Source: JAAAPF01 sp964481035
GTDB taxonomy: Bacteria; Pseudomonadota; Alphaproteobacteria; Geminicoccales; Geminicoccaceae
Direction: 5' to 3'
Assembly: GCA_964481035.1 (NCBI GenBank)
Contig: CAYZSE010000081.1
Coordinates: 1 to 15,775, forward strand
DNA length: 15,775 nt
Both the position numbers and the translations under genes were made by a program. A model generated the notes under the pieces. It worked only from the letters and a program-made list of their open reading frames with translations. It made no database searches and was not told the DNA's origin. How positions within the stretch are numbered: the stretch's first letter is position 1; every line of letters starts with the position of its first letter. Below, in pieces: positions 7,924 to 13,916 of this stretch.

Positions 7924-8856
7924 TCAGACCTCCGGTGGCTCGACGATCACCTCGGGCACATGCTCGGCGAAGACCCCGCGCATGGCGCCCGCCAGCCTGA
8001 CGAACGCCTCGACGCGCGCCGATTGGCGTCGCCAGACGAGGCCGACGCGGCGGTCGGGAGGCGAGCCTTCGAGCCGCACCACGGCCACCGCCGGGTCCTT
8101 GAGGGCCTCGGAGCGGACATAGAGCGCCGGCAGGAAGGCGATGCCCATGCCCATCCCGACCATGAGACGCAGCGTGTCGAGGCTGGTGCCGGCGAAATCG
8201 TGGCTGAGATCGGCGCCCATCGTCTCGCACAGCTCTTGCACCTGCAGGTGCAGGCGGTGGCCGGGCTCCAGCGCGAGCACGGTCTCGCCCCGAAGCGCCT
8301 CGGGGCCGACGCTCGGGCGGCGCGCCATCGGGTGATCCGCCGGGACGACGATGAGGAGCGGCTCGCGGACCAGCGATGCCGTCGCCAGCTGATCGCTGCG
8401 GACGGGCAGCGGGAACAGCAGAGCATCGACCGCGCCTTCCTCGAGCGCGGTCAAGAGTGCCTCGGCCGTGCCTTCGCGAACGAACAGCTTGAGGTCGGGA
8501 AAGGTGCGGTGCAGGTCGGGGACGACGACCGAAAGGAAATAGGCCCCGAGCGTCGGCAGCGTGCCGAGGCGGATGGTGCCGGCGGGATCGGCGCCGAGCC
8601 GGCCGGCGAGCTCCTTGATGTCGTCGACGTCGCGCAGCACGCGGCGGGCACGGCGTGCGACCTCTCGGCCGAGCGGCGTGAGGATGACGCGCAGCCGACG
8701 GTCGCGCTCGACCAGCCGGCCCTGGAGCCGCCGCTCGAGCTCCTTGAGCTGGCCCGAGAGCGTCGGCTGGCTGACGTGGCAGCGCTCGGCGGCGCGCCCG
8801 AAATGCGCCGTCTCGGCCAGGGCCACGAGATAGCGGAACTGCTGCAGGGTCGGCAT
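7924..8856 (-). CDS. LysR-type transcriptional regulator, OxyR-like but lacking the peroxidatic cysteine
   Basis: The protein has 310 residues. The N-terminal winged helix-turn-helix (about 1-60) contains ERCHVSQPTLSGQLKELE, very close to OxyR. The effector domain (about 93-300) follows OxyR closely, including LPT (Thr102) and GTSLDTLRLMV with FLPAL. In E. coli OxyR the peroxide sensor is GHC(199) with a second Cys(208). Here the segment reads GHRLHLQVQELC: His200 and the second Cys (Cys210) are kept, but the first Cys is Arg201 (codon CGC, 8254-8256). A peroxide switch through the classical disulfide therefore looks impossible. The start is ATG at 8856, with AAAGGAA 11 nt upstream. The gene is divergent from the BI-1 gene and upstream of the aminotransferase. 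Autoregulation and control of one or both neighbours is the usual LysR pattern, inferred here. Confidence 0.92.
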   Translation of the reverse strand: MPTLQQFRYLVALAETAHFGRAAERCHVSQPTLSGQLKELERRLQGRLVERDRRLRVILTPLGREVARRARRVLRDVDDIKELAGRLGADPAGTIRLGTLPTLGAYFLSVVVPDLHRTFPDLKLFVREGTAEALLTALEEGAVDALLFPLPVRSDQLATASLVREPLLIVVPADHPMARRPSVGPEALRGETVLALEPGHRLHLQVQELCETMGADLSHDFAGTSLDTLRLMVGMGMGIAFLPALYVRSEALKDPAVAVVRLEGSPPDRRVGLVWRRQSARVEAFVRLAGAMRGVFAEHVPEVIVEPPEV

Positions 8857-8861
8857 GAATA

Positions 8862-8880
8862 TGATCGTTCCTTTCGATCA
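8862..8880. promoter_or_regulatory. Perfect inverted repeat in lysR/BI-1 intergenic region, candidate operator
   Basis: TGATCG, 7 bp, CGATCA: perfect 6-bp arms, 6-24 bp upstream of the lysR ATG. On the lysR strand the spacer is AAAGGAA, the likely ribosome binding site, so the element could be a protein operator, an RNA hairpin presenting the binding site in its loop, or both. Binding by the adjacent regulator is inferred from position only. Confidence 0.45.
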
Positions 8881-8892
8881 AGGCCGGACATA

Positions 8893-8902
8893 AAATCGAT
8901 TT
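8893..8902. promoter_or_regulatory. AT-rich palindrome AAATCGATTT
   Basis: A perfect 10-bp palindrome in the lysR/BI-1 gap, in the only AT-rich patch of the spacer, next to TAAAAT (8891-8896), which could act as a -10 box for the BI-1 gene. It could be a second regulator site; the evidence is position and symmetry only. Confidence 0.25.
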
Positions 8903-8989
8903 GAACAATGAGCAAGGCTTCCCCACCTTCCGAGCAGGTAGTCGCCCTGCGGTTGCGCCGAGGTCGGCGTGGCGGCGGCGCGGTTCACG

Positions 8990-8995
8990 AGGAGG
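8990..8995 (+). promoter_or_regulatory. Consensus ribosome binding site AGGAGG of BI-1 family gene
   Basis: AGGAGG ends 6 nt before GTG at 9002 and directly abuts ATG at 8996. Spacing favours the GTG as start; for the ATG only the weaker inner GAGG (8989-8992) is suitably placed. Confidence 0.65.
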
Positions 8996-9001
8996 ATGGA
9001 C

Positions 9002-9715
9002 GTGGAAGCCCTCAATCGGACGATCGCCGCCGGGCGCGTCGATGCGGCGGCGTACGACGAGGGCCTGCGGCAGCACATGCTGCGGGTCTACAATTTCATG
9101 CTGATGGGCCTCGGCCTGACCGGCGCCGTGGCGATGTTCGTCGCCGCCTCGCCGGCGATGATGGCCGTGATCTTCGGCACGCCGCTCAAGTGGGTGGTCA
9201 TGCTGGCGCCCCTCGGCTTCGTCTTCTTTCTGTCGTTCCGAGTCGATGCGATCTCGGCCTTCACCGCCCAGGCGCTGTTCTGGACCTTCGCCGGGGTGAT
9301 GGGCCTGTCGCTCGCCTCGATCTTCCACATCTACACGGGCACCAGCATCGCCCGGGTGTTCTTCATCGCGGCGGCCATGTTCGGGGCGATGAGCCTCTAC
9401 GGCTACACGACCAAGCGTGATCTCTCGAAGATCGGCTCGTTCCTGATCATGGGCCTCTTCGGCATCATCATCGCGATGGTGGTCAACATCTTCGTCGGCA
9501 GCTCGGCGCTGCAGTTCGCGATCTCGGTCATCGGTGTTGTCGTCTTCACCGGCCTGGCCGCCTGGGACACCCAGCGGATCAAGGAGGTCTACGACGAGGG
9601 GCAGGGCAGCGAGGCGCTGACCAAGCTCGCCGTCCTCGGCGCGCTGTCGCTCTATTTGAGCTTCATCAATCTCTTTCAGATGCTTTTGATGCTCCTCGGC
9701 CAGCGCGAGGAGTAG
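9002..9715 (+). CDS. BAX inhibitor-1 / YccA family integral membrane protein
   Basis: The protein has 237 residues from GTG at 9002; ATG at 8996 would add two residues. A short hydrophilic N-terminus (about 1-28) is followed by seven hydrophobic segments, the BI-1 topology. Family motifs include IFHIYTGTSIARVFF, SLYGYTTKRDLS (131-142), GLAAWDTQRIKEVYD (184-198) and SLYLSFINLFQ (216-226). BI-1 homologues are pH-sensitive calcium leak channels (B. subtilis YetJ); several bacterial members also interact with the FtsH protease. The first Asp of the YetJ di-aspartyl sensor is kept (Asp189), while the second position is Ser220. The gene is divergent from the OxyR-like regulator and is followed by a strong terminator, so it is probably transcribed alone. 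Physiological function in this organism is unknown. Confidence 0.93.
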   Translation: MEALNRTIAAGRVDAAAYDEGLRQHMLRVYNFMLMGLGLTGAVAMFVAASPAMMAVIFGTPLKWVVMLAPLGFVFFLSFRVDAISAFTAQALFWTFAGVMGLSLASIFHIYTGTSIARVFFIAAAMFGAMSLYGYTTKRDLSKIGSFLIMGLFGIIIAMVVNIFVGSSALQFAISVIGVVVFTGLAAWDTQRIKEVYDEGQGSEALTKLAVLGALSLYLSFINLFQMLLMLLGQREE

Positions 9716-9763
9716 GCTCGAGCGGGCGGGGCATTCCCCCGAGCGCCGCTCGCGGCCGCCTGG

Positions 9764-9797
9764 AACGGCGCGGAACCTATTGGTCCGCGCCGTTTTT
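9764..9797 (+). terminator. Rho-independent terminator after BI-1 family gene
   Basis: Perfect 11-bp GC-rich stem: AACGGCGCGGA (9764-9774) pairs with TCCGCGCCGTT (9784-9794), with a 9-nt loop that can close further through CC/GG, and a run of five T at 9793-9797. It lies 49 bp after the BI-1 stop and 27 bp before the universal stress protein ATG. It separates the two plus-strand genes, unless it also acts as an attenuator for the second. Confidence 0.88.
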
Positions 9798-9823
9798 GCT
9801 CCAGCGACGACCGGAGACTTCGC

Positions 9824-10774
9824 ATGCGCCGCTTCAAGACCATTCTCTTCGTGTTCGAAGACGTCGTGGCGTCGGACTCGGCGCTGGAGCGGGCGGCCGA
9901 CCTCGCGATCGGCAACGGCGCGACGCTCACGCTCGCCCGCTGTGTAGGCGAGCCGAGCGACGGCGGCATCCTCGACCTCGCCGGCGGCGGCAACTCACCG
10001 GGCTGGGAGCAGGTGGAGGCCGGAGCCACCGCGGACCTGGAGGAAGTGGCCGAGGTCTTGCGTCCCAGAGGGTTGCAGGTGCGCACGGAATTGCTCGTCG
10101 GCATCCCCTTTCGGGAGGTTATCCAATTCGTCCAGCGCAACGGCCACGATCTGGTCATGAAGACCGCGGCCGCGCCCGGCGGCACGCGCGCGCGGCTGTT
10201 CGGCAGCACCGACCTCCACCTCATCCGCAAGTGTCCGGCGCCGGTCTGGATCGACAAGGTTCGCGCCGACGGTGAACGCTACGGTCGGGTGATGGCGGCC
10301 GTCGACGTCGGCGACACCAGCGAGGCGGGCCGCGCCATGACGCGGCTCATTCTCGACCTCGCCACCTCGATCGCCGCCCACGACGAGGGTGACGTGCACG
10401 TCGTTCACGCCTGGTCGACGCCCGGCGAGCGCATGGCCCGCGGTCCTCGGCGTGGCCTCGCCCCGGCGCCCGCGGAAGTCGCCCATGAGCTGGAGCAGGA
10501 GGCCGAGCGCCGTCAGGCTCTCTTCCAAGAGGCGGTCGCGCCCTATCTGGCCGGGCCAGTCGCACCGCAGCTGCATCTCGTGCAGGGCGACGCGGAGGAA
10601 GTTCTGCCGCTCTTCGCGATGGATCGGGCGGTCGATCTCATCGTGATGGGCACGTTGGCGCGGACCGGCATTCCCGGGTTCTTCATGGGCAACACGGCCG
10701 AAGACGTCTTGCAGCAAGTCGACTGCTCGGTCGTGACCCTCAAACCCGAAGGGTTTGTCTCGCCCGTGCGTTGA
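9824..10774 (+). CDS. Tandem-domain universal stress protein, UspE-like
   Basis: The protein has 316 residues forming two Usp domains (about 1-146 and 153-310), the UspE arrangement. The first domain starts RRFKTILFVFED and ends GSTDLHLIRKCPAPVWI; the second starts GRVMAAVDVGD and ends with MGTLARTGIPGFFMGN followed by CSVVTLKPEGF. In ATP-binding Usp proteins the last loop reads G-x2-G-x9-G-[S/T]; here it is Gly276, Ala279, Gly289-Asn290, so ATP binding by the second domain is doubtful, as in UspE-type proteins. Usp proteins are small cytoplasmic stress-response proteins. The start is ATG at 9824, with CGGAGA 7 nt upstream. The gene follows a terminator, so it probably has its own promoter, which I could not place. 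It converges on the histidine kinase gene with 4 bp between stops. Confidence 0.92.
   Translation: MRRFKTILFVFEDVVASDSALERAADLAIGNGATLTLARCVGEPSDGGILDLAGGGNSPGWEQVEAGATADLEEVAEVLRPRGLQVRTELLVGIPFREVIQFVQRNGHDLVMKTAAAPGGTRARLFGSTDLHLIRKCPAPVWIDKVRADGERYGRVMAAVDVGDTSEAGRAMTRLILDLATSIAAHDEGDVHVVHAWSTPGERMARGPRRGLAPAPAEVAHELEQEAERRQALFQEAVAPYLAGPVAPQLHLVQGDAEEVLPLFAMDRAVDLIVMGTLARTGIPGFFMGNTAEDVLQQVDCSVVTLKPEGFVSPVR
10741..10757. other. Stem-loop at the convergent ends of the Usp and histidine kinase genes
   Basis: CAAACCC, GAA, GGGTTTG: a perfect 7-bp stem with a 3-nt loop. It lies in the last codons of the Usp gene and 22-38 nt after the histidine kinase stop on the other strand. There is no T-run on either side, so it is at best a weak or RNA-stabilising 3' element for the minus-strand operon. 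Confidence 0.3.
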
Positions 10775-10778
10775 GCCT

Positions 10779-12098
10779 TCAGCCGGCGACCGCGGGAAGC
10801 TCGACGCGGGCGGCCAGCCCGCCCAGCTCGGATGTACCCAGATCGAGACGGCCGCCGTACAATTCGGCGAGATCGCTGACGATGGCGAGCCCCAGCCCCG
10901 CGCCCGGCCCCTTCTCGTCGAGCCGCTCTCCACGCGCCGTGGCCCGCACTCTCTCCTCCGGCAGCAGTCCCGGGCCATCGTCCTCGACCAGGAGAACGAG
11001 CCGGCCGGCTTCCGCAAAGACCCGCACTCGGACCTCGGTCGCGGCGTGTCGGCAGGCGTTTTCCATGAGGTTGCCGGCGATTTCCTCGAGATCCTGCACC
11101 TCGCCGCGGAAATCCAGCGCGTCGGCGAGATCGAGGTGGATCGCGAGGGCATGGTCGGCAAAGATTCGCGCCAGCGAGTTGGCAATGGCGGTGACCACCG
11201 CTTGCGTGTCGCCGCGCGCCCGGCTGCCGCTCGCCGGGCCGACGGTGGCGCGGCTCAGGTGGTGGTCGACGATGCCGGCGATGCGGTCGGTGGCCGTTAC
11301 CAGGGCCGATCCGCTTGCGCCGTCGCGGGCGAGCTGGCGCAACAACGCGAGTTCGGTCTTGAGCGCGTGCGCGAGGTTGCCCGCGCTCTTGCGGGCCCAG
11401 GCGGCGAGCGCCTGATCGCGCTCCAGCACCTTGTTGATGGCCTCGGCGACGGGAACGATGTCGGGCGGGTAAGCCTCCGGCACGGCCTCGAGGCGGCCGG
11501 CCTCGACCTCGACGAGATCGCCCCGAAGCCGGCGCAGCGGCGCCAGGGCAAAGCGCGTCTGCGCGAGGATGCCGACGAGTAGAACGACGCCGAGGCCGAG
11601 CGCGGCCGCCACCAGCAGCGAGGCGAAGCTCCTGATCTCGCGGTCGACCTCGCTGCGGTCCAAGGCCACCGCGAGGACGGCGCGCCCGCCGCCTTCGAGC
11701 GGCACGGCGCGGCTCGCGGCGCGCAGTCGGGTGCCGTTTGGTCCCGGGCCTTCGCTCATGCTCGTGCCGGCGAGCGGGATTGGCGGCAGTGGGAAGGCCT
11801 GGAGTTCGTCGGCGGGCGCGGAGGTCGTGCGCTGGCGGCCGTCGTCGACGAGCCAGTACCAGCCCGCGCTCGGCGCGGCGAAGTTCGGGTGCGCCCGCGT
11901 CACGGTCAGCGCCCCCGAGGCGCTGCGTTCGACGCCCGAGGCGAGGCTCTCCAAGAGCGCCTCCAGCTTGCTGTCGAAACGGTCGAGCACGGCGCCGCGG
12001 AACACGAGCGCGAGCGCCGTGCCGCCCAGCCCCCAGGCGAGCACCAGCCAGACGAGCGCCGCGGCGAGCATCCGCCGCTCGAGGTTCCAGTGACTCAT
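10779..12098 (-). CDS. Sensor histidine kinase, PhoQ-like
   Basis: The protein has 439 residues. Two membrane segments (about 11-33 and 158-180) flank a periplasmic sensor region of about 125 residues that contains AGWYWLVDDG. A HAMP-like linker (about 181-232) is followed by the dimerisation domain with phospho-acceptor His244 in NLAHALKTEL, then the ATPase domain: N-box ENACRHA (Asn347), G1 DDGPG (373-377) and G2 GAGLGLAI (399-406). The architecture and HALKT box resemble PhoQ-type kinases. The H-box has Glu249 at His+5, where nearly all such kinases have Pro. The start is ATG at 12098, overlapping the response regulator stop by ATGA, so the two proteins are a cognate pair. The signal sensed is unknown; genomic position suggests ions or pH. 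Confidence 0.94.
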   Translation of the reverse strand: MSHWNLERRMLAAALVWLVLAWGLGGTALALVFRGAVLDRFDSKLEALLESLASGVERSASGALTVTRAHPNFAAPSAGWYWLVDDGRQRTTSAPADELQAFPLPPIPLAGTSMSEGPGPNGTRLRAASRAVPLEGGGRAVLAVALDRSEVDREIRSFASLLVAAALGLGVVLLVGILAQTRFALAPLRRLRGDLVEVEAGRLEAVPEAYPPDIVPVAEAINKVLERDQALAAWARKSAGNLAHALKTELALLRQLARDGASGSALVTATDRIAGIVDHHLSRATVGPASGSRARGDTQAVVTAIANSLARIFADHALAIHLDLADALDFRGEVQDLEEIAGNLMENACRHAATEVRVRVFAEAGRLVLLVEDDGPGLLPEERVRATARGERLDEKGPGAGLGLAIVSDLAELYGGRLDLGTSELGGLAARVELPAVAG

Positions 12099-12760
12099 GC
12101 GCGCGGCGGCGACAATCGATAGCCTTGGCCGCGCACGGTGTGGATCACGTTGACGCTGAGCTTGCGTCGGATACGGCTGATGAGGACGTCGATGACGTTG
12201 GACTCGCGCTCGCTGTGCCGATCGTAGACGTGCGCCGCCAGGGTCTGGCGGGTGATGATGCGGTTGGGATGATGCATCAGGTAGGCGAAGATGCGAAATT
12301 CCTGCGGGGTGAGTTCGACGGTGCCGCCGTTGTCGGCGACGCGGCCCTCGGAGGTGAAGAGCTGGACCGGGCCGCAGGTGAGCACTGCCGAGGCCTGGCC
12401 GGCCGAGCGGCGGATCAGGGCGCGCAGCCGCAGCACCACCTCGTCCATCTCGAAGGGCTTCACCACGTAGTCGTCCGCACCGGCGTTGAAGCCGGCGAGC
12501 TTGTCCGACCAGCGCGAGCGGGCGGTGAGGATGAGCACCGGGATGTCGGAGCCTTCCTCGCGCCAGCGATGCAGAACCGACATGCCGTCGACCTGCGGCA
12601 GGCCGAGATCGAGCACGATGGCGTCGTAGGGCTCGGCGAGGCCGTATTTGAGAGCTTCCGTCCCGTCTTCGGCCTGATCGACGGCGAAGCCGGAGAGCTC
12701 GAGCGCCCGCGCGAGCGAGCGCCGCAGGTCGGGTTGATCTTCACAGACGAGGATGCGCAT
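12095..12760 (-). CDS. OmpR/PhoB-family response regulator, PhoP-like
   Basis: The protein has 221 residues. The receiver domain (1-115) has acidic pair Glu7-Asp8, phospho-acceptor Asp51 in VLDLGLP, Thr79 and Lys101 in VVKPF. The C-terminal winged helix (about 125-218) has VELTPQEFRIFAYL, then SNVIDVLISRIRRKL and HTVRGQGYRL, typical of PhoP/QseB-type DNA-binding domains. It would be phosphorylated by the kinase encoded directly downstream, with which it overlaps by 4 bp. It begins only 24 bp after the mrpG stop, so it is probably on the same transcript as the antiporter genes. The only Shine-Dalgarno-like sequence (GGA) lies inside the 12763-12774 palindrome. Target genes cannot be determined from this window. 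Confidence 0.95.
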   Translation of the reverse strand: MRILVCEDQPDLRRSLARALELSGFAVDQAEDGTEALKYGLAEPYDAIVLDLGLPQVDGMSVLHRWREEGSDIPVLILTARSRWSDKLAGFNAGADDYVVKPFEMDEVVLRLRALIRRSAGQASAVLTCGPVQLFTSEGRVADNGGTVELTPQEFRIFAYLMHHPNRIITRQTLAAHVYDRHSERESNVIDVLISRIRRKLSVNVIHTVRGQGYRLSPPRA

Positions 12761-12762
12761 CG

Positions 12763-12774
12763 CGGATCGATCCG
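12763..12774. promoter_or_regulatory. Perfect 12-bp palindrome between mrpG and the response regulator gene
   Basis: CGGATCGATCCG is fully self-complementary and lies 3-14 bp upstream of the response regulator ATG, covering the place of its ribosome binding site. It could be an operator for an internal promoter or a translation-modulating element. GATCGATC cores are common in GC-rich genomes, so chance is possible. Confidence 0.3.
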
Positions 12775-12784
12775 AGCTGCGAGT

Positions 12785-13144
12785 TCACGGCGCGGCGGGC
12801 GGCCGCTCGCCGGCGTCGTCGGCGGTCGTCGGCGCATCACTCTGCCACTGCCAGGGCTCGAGGCCGGCGCGATAGGCGGCGCGGCCGATCAGGTGCGCGC
12901 CGATCGGCGCGGTCAGCAGGACGAAGGCGAAGACCGCGATGCTCTTGCCGATCAAGCCGCCATCGCCGGCGGTCAAGATGAGCGCGAGCAAGATCAAGAG
13001 CACGCCGAGCGTGCCGGCCTTGGTCGAGGCATGCATGCGGATGTACACATCCGGCATCCGCAGGACGCCCAACGCGGCGATGAAGCCGAGCGCGCCGCCG
13101 AGTATGAGCGAGACGGCTGCGAGGACCTCGAGAATGCCGCTCAT
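12785..13144 (-). CDS. mrpG: Mrp-type Na+/H+ antiporter subunit G
   Basis: The protein has 119 residues and three hydrophobic segments. The MrpG/PhaG signature GVLRMPDVYIRMHASTKAG occupies residues 26-44, followed by TLGVLLILLAL. The C-terminal tail (from about 98) is hydrophilic. MrpG is a small membrane subunit of the multi-subunit cation/proton antiporter (Mrp, also Mnh or Pha), which exports Na+ or K+ in exchange for protons. The start is ATG at 13144, 2 nt after the mrpF stop, with AGGGA about 10 nt upstream. It is the last mrp gene; the response regulator follows after 24 bp. Confidence 0.94.
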   Translation of the reverse strand: MSGILEVLAAVSLILGGALGFIAALGVLRMPDVYIRMHASTKAGTLGVLLILLALILTAGDGGLIGKSIAVFAFVLLTAPIGAHLIGRAAYRAGLEPWQWQSDAPTTADDAGERPPAAP

Positions 13145-13146
13145 TT

Positions 13147-13443
13147 CTAGGGTTCCCTGGGATCGCGGTCGATGAAGCGGGCGAAGGCGACGGTGGCGAG
13201 AAAGGCGACCAGAGCGAGGGCGAGCGCCGCGTCGAGATAGGCGGCGATGCCGCTGGCGAGGGCGAACAGCGCCAGAAGGGCCACGACCAGCATAGTCAAG
13301 AGATCCAGCGCCACGACGCGGTCGGGCAGGGTCGGGCCGAGGATGAGGCGGACCGTCGCCAGCAGGAACGCCGCGATGAGGAAGAGCGTGGCGACGGCGA
13401 CGGCGGTCGCCATGAGGCCGGAGAGCATGGTCTCGATGATCAT
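13147..13443 (-). CDS. mrpF: Mrp-type Na+/H+ antiporter subunit F
   Basis: The protein has 98 residues and three membrane helices. The MrpF/PhaF motif GPTLPDRVVALD (36-47) follows the first helix; its Asp and Pro residues are conserved in the family and matter for transport or complex stability in Bacillus. The C-terminus is short and charged (FIDRDPREP). The start is ATG at 13443, in a 4-bp ATGA overlap with mrpE, with GGAGG 7 nt upstream. Length is normal for the family. Confidence 0.94.
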   Translation of the reverse strand: MIIETMLSGLMATAVAVATLFLIAAFLLATVRLILGPTLPDRVVALDLLTMLVVALLALFALASGIAAYLDAALALALVAFLATVAFARFIDRDPREP

Positions 13444-13916
13444 CTGAGCGCCTCCATGACGCGCCGTTCCATGCCGCGCTTGAGGTCGCGGACGACCTCG
13501 TCGGGCTCCTCGGCGAACATCGCATGGATCAACAGCGTCGAGCGATCGGGGCTGACGTCGACGCTCAGCGTGCCCGGGGTGAGCGAGATCAGGTTCGCGG
13601 TCAGCATGATCGCCGTGTCGTCCTTGCAGTCGAGCGGCACCTGGATCATGCGCGGGCGGGCATGGATCTCCGGCGTGCACACGTCCCAGACGACCGCCAC
13701 GCTGGAGCGGACGAGATCGTAGAGGAAGAAGGCGATGAGCCCGATCGCGCCGAAGGTGCGGCGAAAATAAGGCGGCTCCGTGCCGAACAGCGGTCGGGTC
13801 AGGTAGAGCGCGAGAAAGCCGCCGGCGAAGCCCAAGAGCAGGTTCGTGCCGGTGAAGCCGCCGGAGACGGCGGCCCAGCCGAGGGCGATCATGAGGTTGA
13901 GGGCGAAGAGGTTCAT
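13440..13916 (-). CDS. mrpE: Mrp-type Na+/H+ antiporter subunit E
   Basis: The protein has 158 residues. Two or three N-terminal hydrophobic segments (about 2-42 and 55-75) are followed by a soluble C-terminal part. The family segments LTANLISLTPGTLSVDVS (about 105-122) and LLIHAMF match MrpE/PhaE. MrpE is needed for assembly or full activity of the antiporter complex. The start is ATG at 13916, overlapping the mrpD stop by ATGA, with GGAG about 8 nt upstream. The stop overlaps mrpF in the same way. Confidence 0.94.
   Translation of the reverse strand: MNLFALNLMIALGWAAVSGGFTGTNLLLGFAGGFLALYLTRPLFGTEPPYFRRTFGAIGLIAFFLYDLVRSSVAVVWDVCTPEIHARPRMIQVPLDCKDDTAIMLTANLISLTPGTLSVDVSPDRSTLLIHAMFAEEPDEVVRDLKRGMERRVMEALR

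Noticed and set aside
6768..8000. Plus-strand open frame of 410 codons opposite the aminotransferase
   Set aside because: Antisense shadow. The minus strand has the intact PLP-lysine motif and full family length.
8908..9420. Plus-strand frame starting MSKASPPS that overlaps the BI-1 gene
   Set aside because: It is out of frame with the clear BI-1 protein, lacks a ribosome binding site at its ATG, and its translation is Arg/His/Asp-rich shadow.
11738..13150. Plus-strand open frame of 470 codons across the histidine kinase, response regulator and mrpG genes
   Set aside because: It spans three well-supported genes on the other strand and has no recognisable domain.
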